Assembly: GCA_019694675.1 (NCBI GenBank)
Contig: JAIBBK010000023.1
Coordinates: 1-60,141, forward strand
DNA length: 60,141 bases
Source: Ignavibacteria bacterium
GTDB taxonomy: Bacteria; Bacteroidota; Ignavibacteria; Tepidaquicellales; Tepidaquicellaceae
Reading direction: 5' to 3'
Both the position numbers and the translations under genes were made by a program. The notes under the pieces were generated by a model that was not told the origin of the DNA, ran no database searches, and saw nothing but the letters and a program-made list of their open reading frames with translations. Numbering within the stretch: position 1 is the stretch's first letter; each line of letters starts with the position of its first letter. Below, piece by piece: positions 53,143 through 60,141 of the stretch.

Positions 53143-54771
53143 TTAAAGTTTAGTTACAAAGAATAACCGCCCCATCGGGCTGGTTCTGCTTACATCCGGG
53201 TTCGGCTCTGCATAGAAGCTGTTCCTCCAGTAAAATGAAAACTCCGCGCCGATCGCAAAATAATTGTTAAGAGGCAGAGTTGAAGAGATCGAGCCGTTGT
53301 GCAAATAGTGCTTTGAATCGGGACTGCCCGACATTGTGAAGATCGTAAATCCCTGATAATTTACCGTGAGATAATTCCAGATGCCGTTTGTCAGTGATGA
53401 CTGAAGCAATATTCCCGGACCGGGGCCGAAGTCGTAGTTCCTTCCGTCAAGCCCGTAAAAATATTCTGTGGAAGTGGATCCCATCAGTATCGCATAAAGC
53501 CCGAAGTCGGATTTGATAAAATTCTTCTCTCCCACCTTATTCGTGAGCGTGAATAATCCAAGTACTCCCGGACCGCCGAATTCATACGCGGGGTTTGTCA
53601 TGAAGTTGTATGCGAGGTTCAGACTGAAGTACTGTTTGTTGATTCCTTTGCCTCCGAGTTTCCAGCCGGTCAGCCAGCCGTATGAGAAGAGATCCGTCAG
53701 CTTGCTTGAGCCGTTGGAGACGTGTCCCCACACACGGAAGCGGGAGAACGGAATGTTCAGGTCCGCATAGCTTTCGTTGCCGTAGATCAGGTTGAATCCA
53801 AGCAAACCTTCTGTCGAAACCGAATCGCTGGAGAAGTCGGATCCTCTTTCCACGATCCTCCGCATTCCTGCATCAACGTAGATCCTCACCGGAACATCGA
53901 ACAGCTTTGTATTCGGATGAACCTTTGTTGCCTCTCCCGATATCAGCCTGTTAAATCCTCTCACGGGATTTACAAGCGCGCCGAAAATCTCAGACCAGAC
54001 CCTGTCTGAACCGCGTGTCGTATTGTCGGTCAGAAGATTTGAAACCCTGTAAGTCATCTCGCCGAGATTGATACCCGAAACGCTTGTGTTTATCCAGTCG
54101 TTGAATGACGGCCTGTAGTATTCACCGAAATATTCCCATAATAAACTTCCGGTGAATGAAAATGGCATTGATTCCCAGAAGTCATAGCCGTTGGTCCTTG
54201 CCGTGTTGAAATACAGGTTTCCGTGATAAGGGTGTGCAAAGTTGTTCGTGAGAAAATTGTCTCCGTCATATTCCCAGCCTTTTTGTATATTGCTCCACCA
54301 CGACTGCCATCCGACATTTGCCCAGCCCGGTTTTGTGATCCATTTGGAAATTGCCCACGGTATGAACTCAACTATAGCCATTTCCACAACCGCTGTTCCG
54401 AAATGTTTTTCGGACTCCCAGTACTTGTGTTCATTTACTGTCTTCTTCAGATATTTTTCGGAGAAGTAATCAGCTTTGCCGGTCTTCAGCGAACTGCTGT
54501 TGTCTTTGTATTCATCATAGTTCATCCGGCTGAGATTGCTGTTCTTTGCAATCTTCAGCGATGTGTAATTTCTTCTGGCAGTGGTTCCGGATTCGCTTGT
54601 TAACGTAAATTCGTCCGCCGCATTCCTCTGCATCAGCCCCCTGTCTTCTTTGAGGGAGAGCTTGGGCAGGTTGAAATAGTTGCCCGAACTTTCATTGGCC
54701 CTCAGGACCGATCCTGTAACAGAGAGCAGAACTGTGAGCAAAGTTATAAGCCAGCAGGTTTTTAGATTCAT
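53143..54771 (-). CDS. DUF3943-domain envelope protein
   Basis: A 542-residue exported protein (signal MNLKTCWLITLLTVLLSVTG). The central region matches the DUF3943 family: NFLTNNFAHPYHGNLYFNTA, then FWESMPFSFTGSLLWEYFGE and GEMTYRVSNLLTDN. The C-terminal ~250 residues look like an outer-membrane barrel (QYFSLNLAYNFMTNPAYEFG, FFVTKL end). Function is unknown in the family; an outer-membrane location is likely. Operon with the small barrel gene downstream. A -7 element TATCTTTG lies upstream at 54827-54834. Confidence 0.85.
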   Translation of the reverse strand: MNLKTCWLITLLTVLLSVTGSVLRANESSGNYFNLPKLSLKEDRGLMQRNAADEFTLTSESGTTARRNYTSLKIAKNSNLSRMNYDEYKDNSSSLKTGKADYFSEKYLKKTVNEHKYWESEKHFGTAVVEMAIVEFIPWAISKWITKPGWANVGWQSWWSNIQKGWEYDGDNFLTNNFAHPYHGNLYFNTARTNGYDFWESMPFSFTGSLLWEYFGEYYRPSFNDWINTSVSGINLGEMTYRVSNLLTDNTTRGSDRVWSEIFGALVNPVRGFNRLISGEATKVHPNTKLFDVPVRIYVDAGMRRIVERGSDFSSDSVSTEGLLGFNLIYGNESYADLNIPFSRFRVWGHVSNGSSKLTDLFSYGWLTGWKLGGKGINKQYFSLNLAYNFMTNPAYEFGGPGVLGLFTLTNKVGEKNFIKSDFGLYAILMGSTSTEYFYGLDGRNYDFGPGPGILLQSSLTNGIWNYLTVNYQGFTIFTMSGSPDSKHYLHNGSISSTLPLNNYFAIGAEFSFYWRNSFYAEPNPDVSRTSPMGRLFFVTKL

Positions 54772-54826
54772 TTGAGGTTGATTTGAATGTTGTTTTTAGC
54801 AATTTGATTCTGTCTTACTGTTCTTT

Positions 54827-54834
54827 CAAAGATA
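54827..54834 (-). promoter_or_regulatory. -7 element of the DUF3943 operon promoter
   Basis: TATCTTTG on the minus strand exactly matches TAnnTTTG and lies 55 bp before the ATG at 54771. The nearest TTTG upstream is about 25 bp away, longer than the usual spacer. Confidence 0.4.
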
Positions 54835-54906
54835 TTCAAATTCTCTTTCTGCTAATATCCAAAAGGAAAATCTTCAGAAACCTTCCAACCAAAGATCATC
54901 CTTATT

Positions 54907-56559
54907 TCACTGAAGCATTGGCATTTTGATCCCGAATCTTTTCTGTTCGGAGACCGCCTCTTCATATCCTGCATCCGCATGCCGAACGATTCCCATTCCC
55001 GGATCATAGGTGAGGCATCGCTGAAGTCTCTCCTGCGCTTCGTCAGAGCCGTCCGCAACTATCACCATGCCCGAATGTATCGAGTTTCCTATGCCGACGC
55101 CACCGCCGTGATGCAGAGACACCCAGCTCGCGCCGCCCATGCAGTGCAGTCCGAAGTTGAGTACGGGCCAGTCTGCAATTGCATCTGAGCCGTCCTTCAT
55201 CTTTTCGGTTTCTCTGTTAGGGGATGCAACGCTCCCGCAGTCAAGATGATCTCTTCCGATAACGATCGGCGCCTTGAGCTCTCCGCTTTTTACCATGCGG
55301 TTGAAGAGAAGTCCTGCCCTTGCCCTGTCACCGTAACCGAGCCAGCATATCCGCGAAGGCAGTCCCTGAAAGTGAACCTTTTCCTTAGCCGCCTTAAGCC
55401 ATTTGTGAAGCAGTTTGTTTTCCGGAAACTCTTTCATGATGGCATCGTCCGTTCTGTAAATGTCTTCCGGGTCTCCGGAAAGCGCCGCCCATCTGAACGG
55501 CCCCTTGCCTTCGCAAAAAAGCGGACGGATGTATTCGGGTACGAAACCGGGAATTTCGAATGCGCTCTTGAAGCAATTGTTGTATGCCTCTCCGCGAAGG
55601 TTGTTGCCGTAGTCAAACACAACGGAACCCTTCTGCATGAACTCCCACATCGTCCTGCAGTGCAGAACCACTGTCTTTCTTGCAAGCTCCTGATATTTTG
55701 CCGGATCTTTCTTCCGCAGTTCAACGGCCTGCTCAAAGCTCATCCCCATTGGAACATAGCCGTTGAGCATGTCGTGTGCCGATGTCTGATCTGTTACAAC
55801 ATCAGGAATGATCCCCCGCTTCAGGATCTCGGGAAGGACTTCTCCGGCATTTCCTATCAGCCCCACAGACAGCGCCTTCTTCTCCGACTTTGCCTTCAGC
55901 ACAAGCTGAAGCGCTTCGTCAAGGCTTTCGGTCATCACATCGCAGTAACCGGTCTCGATCCTCTTCTGAATCCTCGACCTGTCAACATCCACGCCGAGGA
56001 AAGCGGCTCCGTTCAGGGTTGCGGCAAGCGGCTGTGCGCCTCCCATTCCTCCGAGCCCGCATGTAAGCACAAACCTTCCCTCAAGCGTTCCGCCGAAATG
56101 CTTGTCTGCACATGCCGCAAACGTTTCGTACGTTCCCTGAAGTATCCCCTGCGTGCCAATGTATATCCAGCTTCCCGCCGTCATTTGCCCGTACATAGTA
56201 AGCCCGAGTCCTTCAAGCCTTCTGAACTCGTCCCAGTTTGCCCATGCAGGAACGATCTGTGAATTCGATATCATGACCCTCGGAGCATTGGTGTGGGTTC
56301 TAAATATTGCAACGGGTTTTCCCGACTGGACAAGAAGCGTTTCATCGTCTTCGAGTTTCTTGAGTGATTCAACTATTTTGTCAAAACAATCCCAGTTGCG
56401 TGCGGCCTTTCCGCTTCCGCCGTAAACAACCAGGTCCTCAGGACGCTCAGCCACATCTGGATCGAGATTGTTCATCAGCATTCTCATCGCGGCCTCGGTT
56501 ATCCAGCTTTTGCATGAGAGCGTGGTTCCCGTAGGCGCTTTTACGATTCTCTTTGCCAT
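54907..56559 (-). CDS. hutU: Urocanate hydratase
   Basis: A 550-residue enzyme from the ATG at 56559 ([19 protein letters not shown]); an upstream extension to 56700 has no family similarity. It hydrates urocanate to imidazolonepropionate in histidine breakdown, using tightly bound NAD+ as electrophile. Landmarks are [14 protein letters not shown] (46-59), the NAD loop [12 protein letters not shown], and the urocanase signature around [14 protein letters not shown], where the active-site Cys precedes WLGYG. The other histidine-utilisation genes (hutH, hutI, ftcD) are not in the window, so the pathway is either scattered or encoded beyond it. Confidence 0.97.
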   Translation of the reverse strand: MAKRIVKAPTGTTLSCKSWITEAAMRMLMNNLDPDVAERPEDLVVYGGSGKAARNWDCFDKIVESLKKLEDDETLLVQSGKPVAIFRTHTNAPRVMISNSQIVPAWANWDEFRRLEGLGLTMYGQMTAGSWIYIGTQGILQGTYETFAACADKHFGGTLEGRFVLTCGLGGMGGAQPLAATLNGAAFLGVDVDRSRIQKRIETGYCDVMTESLDEALQLVLKAKSEKKALSVGLIGNAGEVLPEILKRGIIPDVVTDQTSAHDMLNGYVPMGMSFEQAVELRKKDPAKYQELARKTVVLHCRTMWEFMQKGSVVFDYGNNLRGEAYNNCFKSAFEIPGFVPEYIRPLFCEGKGPFRWAALSGDPEDIYRTDDAIMKEFPENKLLHKWLKAAKEKVHFQGLPSRICWLGYGDRARAGLLFNRMVKSGELKAPIVIGRDHLDCGSVASPNRETEKMKDGSDAIADWPVLNFGLHCMGGASWVSLHHGGGVGIGNSIHSGMVIVADGSDEAQERLQRCLTYDPGMGIVRHADAGYEEAVSEQKRFGIKMPMLQ

Positions 56560-57036
56560 ATTCGGTGCTAATGTGCTCTTAGTTTGAAATTTGTCAAAAT
56601 AGTTATTGTAATTCGGAAAGTAATTGGCAAAAGAGAGGGATATAGGATTCCCGCCAGCGGAATGACCGAAGGCGGGAGAGTAGTTCTTCCGATGTTCCAA
56701 ACATTGTTGAACAATTCCGGAAAACCTAACTGCACACTGAAATGAAAATTGTGTTTGCAGTAATTCTCGTACTTACAGCAAATCAGATTCTCTGTGCAGA
56801 TGCTTCTCGATTTTACAGCATTGCGAAGGTCTGACAGGAATATGCCGGTTCCGATACTTCCTCATTGATTGAATGCTGTGTGATAAGACTTGACGCCTGT
56901 ATTCAGCCTGCACTCCCATTCAGCAACTTCCCGTGTTCCGTTCTGTTAAGCTTCTGCTTTTCCGGTGTATGACTATCTGAAATGCTAAGGGCTGATCGCA
57001 AAGTCGTGACTTCACCTTGATGACTAACTCAACACC
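56560..57036. other. Intergenic region with one palindrome
   Basis: 477 bp without a credible gene. TCCCGCC (56649-56655) pairs with GGCGGGA (56671-56677) around AGCGGAATGACCGAA, a form typical of dispersed repeats. The rest must carry the hutU promoter and the 3' flank of nothing else, since the 57037 gene reads in the same direction and ends here. No terminator with a T tract was seen. Confidence 0.45.
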
Positions 57037-58359
57037 TTAGAGGTCGATGCTCCATAAGATGTTTCCGGATTCTGTGTCAATGCAGGTTGCGGTAAGCATG
57101 AATATGAACACGAGCCTGTTCCTGTAGTAAAGCGCTCTCATTGTGTTCAGATCCGGATCTCCTTTTGAGAAGACAAATTCAAAAGAGGATTCGTCAAATC
57201 CTTTGTCAGGCTCTCTGTAAACGTTGCCGAGTTTCGTCTGCCAAGCAAGTGAAACCGTTGTGTCTTCCCCGAGTCTGACCTTTGAAATTATCACCCTGGC
57301 AGTATCCGAGACATCCGTCCGGCTCAGAACAAACACTCCCCGGTCATCCGTTATGATCTCAAAGATCCGGTCATCTGAGTAACGCCTGATCTCATCTTCG
57401 GCTTGCTCCTTTCTTCTTGACAGATTCTCAATGTTCCTCTGAATGTTCCTGAAGCTGTAATTCTGCGGCTTGTTGTTCTGCTTGTCCGGTAAGTTCTTGC
57501 CGGTTTCGTCCAACAACTTTTTCATGGAATCGATCTGACTGCTGTAGGAATCTATCTCATTCCTCAGCGGTGCGAAGAAGCCGGAATTGACGCGGGATGA
57601 GTAAACTATGTTCGAACTCGTAATAAAGTTGCCATCAAGAAAAGAAGGTTCCTTCTGATCTCTGCCGAAGTAATTTATGCTGTTCCTCGGACTCCCCTGA
57701 AGATATATGCTGGTGTTTGCGTCAATGTTCACAGATGTTGAAATGCAGGTGTTGTCAAATTTAAAATCCTTGACCGATTCCTGGGTCTTCTCCGCTTTCA
57801 GGGAAACCGGATCAATGTAATAAACATAACCGGCATTATCTGAAACCATTGGCATCATCTTCATCACATCAAATCCGTAGTACTTCCTTACGGCATTCCA
57901 TTCCGGCTTACTCAGGTTGTATGCAAGAAAGGGATTTGTCTTTATTACGGATTCCTGTGACACAGTAACTCCCAGTGTCTTTGGATCTCTGGAGTGCAGG
58001 CCGAGCTCGTCGTTAACACTCTTATACCAGAGTCTGCCGTCTGTCTCGCCGAGAAATGCGCATTCATTCTCCTCTCTTTCTCCCAGTACAATTCTGGCTG
58101 TAAGCGCTCCGGTATTCAGATCATAGCTCGATATCCTGTCTTCGCTGTAACCCGAAATTCTTCTGAACCCGCCCTGATCAGATTTTGACATTGCCTGAAA
58201 TATCTCTTCCTTCACAACCAGAAAGGTCCCGTCTCCGCTTTCTGTGATCACTGCTTCTTTAATGTCATCGGCACGGTCCTTCATGGCATCCTTCTTCATG
58301 GGATTGCATGAACATAAGAGAAGTACAAGGATCAGGTACTGAAAAATTTTCGGTTTCAT
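57037..58359 (-). CDS. Hypothetical beta-propeller-like lipoprotein
   Basis: A 440-residue lipoprotein (MKPKIFQYLILVLLLCSC, acylated C18). The mature part contains PQQ-type propeller wording: ISSYDLNTGALTARIVLGE, FGRDQKEPSFLDGN, and the end MLTATCIDTESGNILWSIDL, which recalls the PA2928-type family. A long charged segment (DSYSSQIDSMKKLLDETGK, NIENLSRRKEQAEDEIRR) is probably a coiled coil inserted at about 265-330. No enzymatic residues are visible. It is likely a periplasmic membrane-anchored protein of unknown role, with no close operon partner. Confidence 0.7.
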   Translation of the reverse strand: MKPKIFQYLILVLLLCSCNPMKKDAMKDRADDIKEAVITESGDGTFLVVKEEIFQAMSKSDQGGFRRISGYSEDRISSYDLNTGALTARIVLGEREENECAFLGETDGRLWYKSVNDELGLHSRDPKTLGVTVSQESVIKTNPFLAYNLSKPEWNAVRKYYGFDVMKMMPMVSDNAGYVYYIDPVSLKAEKTQESVKDFKFDNTCISTSVNIDANTSIYLQGSPRNSINYFGRDQKEPSFLDGNFITSSNIVYSSRVNSGFFAPLRNEIDSYSSQIDSMKKLLDETGKNLPDKQNNKPQNYSFRNIQRNIENLSRRKEQAEDEIRRYSDDRIFEIITDDRGVFVLSRTDVSDTARVIISKVRLGEDTTVSLAWQTKLGNVYREPDKGFDESSFEFVFSKGDPDLNTMRALYYRNRLVFIFMLTATCIDTESGNILWSIDL

Positions 58360-58735
58360 GATGGGGGCAAGTTATTGATTTTCGTTCATTGAAAAAGCGG
58401 ATACTTTGATGCACTCGCCGCCGGCCTGCTGATGTGGATGGGATGCATGAAGTGATGTGTCCTTGTTCTTTGCAAATGGTCCGGCCGGCATTTCTTCTTA
58501 CCGGTCAGGTCACTATTTGGGATTGCAGTTTGCAGTTTGGTTTGCAGAGGAGCTTAAGAGCAAAATTGACTTACTATGTACGCTACGATCCGAACTGGAG
58601 CAGGCGGCACTGCATTTTTTGTCCGTTTGATCTCAGGGAGCATACTTGACCTATAAACTTCTCAGTACCCTCACGGAGCAAAGTCCGGCCCCCTCACCTG
58701 AGAGGAAAGGGGGTCGGGTGACATATGACCTATGA
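58360..58735. other. Intergenic region with short repeats and a palindrome
   Basis: 376 bp with no credible gene. It contains TTTGCAGTTTGG-like short direct repeats near 58520-58550. Next to the stop of the right-edge gene, the near-palindrome CCCCCT...AGGGGG (about 58690-58712) may act as a weak terminator or be a dispersed repeat remnant. Confidence 0.4.
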
Positions 58736-60141
58736 TCACTGAGGCAAGATCACAGATACAAAATTCGCGGCGTTGTTATCCGCTATCAGAAAATCGGTTC
58801 CGTCAACAAATCCGTCGCCGTTGAGATCTGTCGGGACATAGCCAAACACATAGTTTCCTGCATCGCTGTCAACAGAGCCCGCATCTGTTGCATCAATTAA
58901 TCCGTCTCCGTTCACATCTCCTGAGTAAATTCCGAAACGAAGCGGCGATGCATCTATCTGCATCATGTTGCTTCCGTACGCCTGCGATGCCGAAGCTGAC
59001 ATGTCATAGACTGCCGCAATGCTGCGCGAGAAAGCAACCGGTACAGAGCTCCATGTCTCGATGCTGTTCCTGTGCTTCACGGCAAAGAAGTAGTTTCCGT
59101 CAGGCGCTGCTCCGAACCTCAGTATCAGGCTTCCTGCCTGTGAAACCACACCTCGGCACTGATCGGCAAGAGCAAACGGCGATGTTGGATTCCTCAGTTC
59201 CACAGTTACAGTGTCGCTTGTTTGCAAGCTGCTTTGCTCAAGGTACAATCCTGCAATGAATACCGTAAGATTCAGAGACATTGCAGGAGATCCGGTAACC
59301 GCAACAGGGCTTTTGTTGTAGTGCACGTCCTGCGCAACGATGAAATAATAATACAATCCGCCCAAAGGTGAAGCATCTGTATATGTCACATCGGTCGTTG
59401 TTGCGAAGACCGGCTCTGTATTGGGATCGATCGTTGGCGAAGTACTGCGGTAAAGCAGATAGTTGCGAAGGTCCGGTGCTGTGTTGTGCCCCCACGTCAG
59501 CCTTACATTTCCTGATACCGGCACCGCACTGAACGGAGAGACCATTGGCGGCGCAAGATTGTCTGTGCTTCTGCCCGAAAGTATGGCAGAGCGCCAGTAC
59601 TGATCGGGATTCGAAGTCCGTGCCGTTATCCTGAAGAAGAAGTTGCCGCTGTTGTTTGATGAGGAGTCAAACGGCGTGCTTGCGGTATATGTATAGAACG
59701 GTTCCCTTGTTGCGGGTATAGAGGCAATGTTCTCCCATGAGTAATTTCCTCCCGAAGGCGGATAGCTTCTCTGCACTAAGTAGTCCGTTATCATGCCGGT
59801 TCCGGAATTATCATAGGAGCTTCTTGCCCACTTCAGATTGACCTTGCCTCCCTGATCGTTCGGAACGTCCTTTACATAAAGCAGTATTGGCTTTGTGCTG
59901 ATGGCGGAGCCGTAGTAAACGTAGGCCTTGCCGGAGTTCGATCCGTTTGCGTCACTGCCGTGGGCTGCTGTGATGATGTCCGCATATCCATCGCCGTTCA
60001 GATCCCCGGCCCCCGATACTCCGTTTAAGTAGCCAAGGTAGTCACTTGGCATTTCACCGGAGACATACAGGTCCGCAGAGTTGTTCATATTCATCCCTCC
60101 GTAATAGACATAACCTCTTCCTCTGTAAGAATCATATCCGT
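58736..60141 (-). CDS. C-terminal part of secreted FG-GAP/FN3/dockerin-like protein (5' end outside window)
   Basis: The frame stays open to the last base (reading GYDSYRGRGYVYYGG before the internal ATG at 60094), so the gene continues beyond the window; 467 residues are visible. The visible order is the end of an FG-GAP beta-propeller (GDLNGDGYADIITAAHGSD, GKAYVYYGS), two FN3-type domains (VNLKWARSSYDNSG, and VRLTWGHNTAPDLRNYLLYR), the sandwich with YFFAVKHRNSIETWS, and two calcium loops (DVNGDGLIDATD, DLNGDGFVDGTD) ending NFVSVILPQ. It is the closest relative in the window of the left-edge gene and points the opposite way. An integrin-like, calcium-stabilised surface adhesin is a fair guess. 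Confidence 0.85.
   Translation of the reverse strand, partial: GYDSYRGRGYVYYGGMNMNNSADLYVSGEMPSDYLGYLNGVSGAGDLNGDGYADIITAAHGSDANGSNSGKAYVYYGSAISTKPILLYVKDVPNDQGGKVNLKWARSSYDNSGTGMITDYLVQRSYPPSGGNYSWENIASIPATREPFYTYTASTPFDSSSNNSGNFFFRITARTSNPDQYWRSAILSGRSTDNLAPPMVSPFSAVPVSGNVRLTWGHNTAPDLRNYLLYRSTSPTIDPNTEPVFATTTDVTYTDASPLGGLYYYFIVAQDVHYNKSPVAVTGSPAMSLNLTVFIAGLYLEQSSLQTSDTVTVELRNPTSPFALADQCRGVVSQAGSLILRFGAAPDGNYFFAVKHRNSIETWSSVPVAFSRSIAAVYDMSASASQAYGSNMMQIDASPLRFGIYSGDVNGDGLIDATDAGSVDSDAGNYVFGYVPTDLNGDGFVDGTDFLIADNNAANFVSVILPQ

Noticed and set aside
55246..56262. 338-residue plus-strand open frame
   Set aside because: It is antisense to the well-supported hutU gene and has no recognisable domain.

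Overview
The window looks like a chromosomal segment of a Bacteroidota/Chlorobi-group bacterium, most likely from the Ignavibacteriota. Three points support this. Three secreted proteins end in the type IX secretion (T9SS) C-terminal domain with the YPNPFNP hallmark. Several intergenic regions carry the Bacteroidota sigma-A promoter pattern (TTTG, about 20 bp, TAnnTTTG). Outer-membrane and lipoprotein genes are abundant. I see no tRNA, rRNA, CRISPR array, intact insertion sequence or prophage.

Layout. 1-1251: the 3' end of a secreted FN3/dockerin-like protein, then a tandemly duplicated palindromic repeat. 1335-9681: a T9SS-exported serine hydrolase, a membrane protein, a GNAT acetyltransferase, the B12-dependent ribonucleotide reductase NrdJ, a PhzF-family enzyme and a DUF2780-like lipoprotein. 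9846-21659: a surface-protein island made of one sialidase-like and two Ycf48-like beta-propeller proteins plus a decayed third Ycf48-like copy, bracketed by two paralogous helical proteins of about 487 residues. 21903-30088: a large T9SS BNR protein, a DUF4136 lipoprotein and beta-barrel pair, a DUF937-TM-OmpA protein and a TonB-like protein. 30168-43037: eleven close-packed minus-strand genes (ispD, esterase, asparaginase-like Ntn hydrolase, a metal-ligand-less amidohydrolase, Nudix, folE2, DsbD-alpha-like, lpxH, PBP1A, ndk, subtilase). 43273-47605: a small two-TM protein, a barrel protein, rsmA and a penicillin-acylase-family protein. 47606-52305: a nested inverted-repeat element, a TonB-dependent receptor behind a TPP riboswitch, and a membrane protein that fuses a PAP2/IPC-synthase-like domain to what looks like the C-terminal domain of a type I restriction HsdR subunit. 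52525-60141: a beta-barrel, a DUF3943 protein, urocanate hydratase, a lipoprotein, and the 3' part of an FG-GAP/FN3/dockerin-like protein cut by the window end.

How the genes relate. Most of the segment concerns the cell envelope: peptidoglycan (PBP1A), lipid A (LpxH), isoprenoid precursors (IspD), thiamine uptake (riboswitch plus receptor), and many exported proteins. Two classes of exported protein coexist. Three end in the canonical T9SS domain. Five others, plus one pseudogene, share a different C-terminal cassette: a beta-sandwich with the signature HRNSIETWS followed by two dockerin-like calcium loops. The two points I would examine first are the PAP2-HsdR fusion and this shared cassette. 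All functional statements come from reading the sequence and from memory of protein families; no database search was run.
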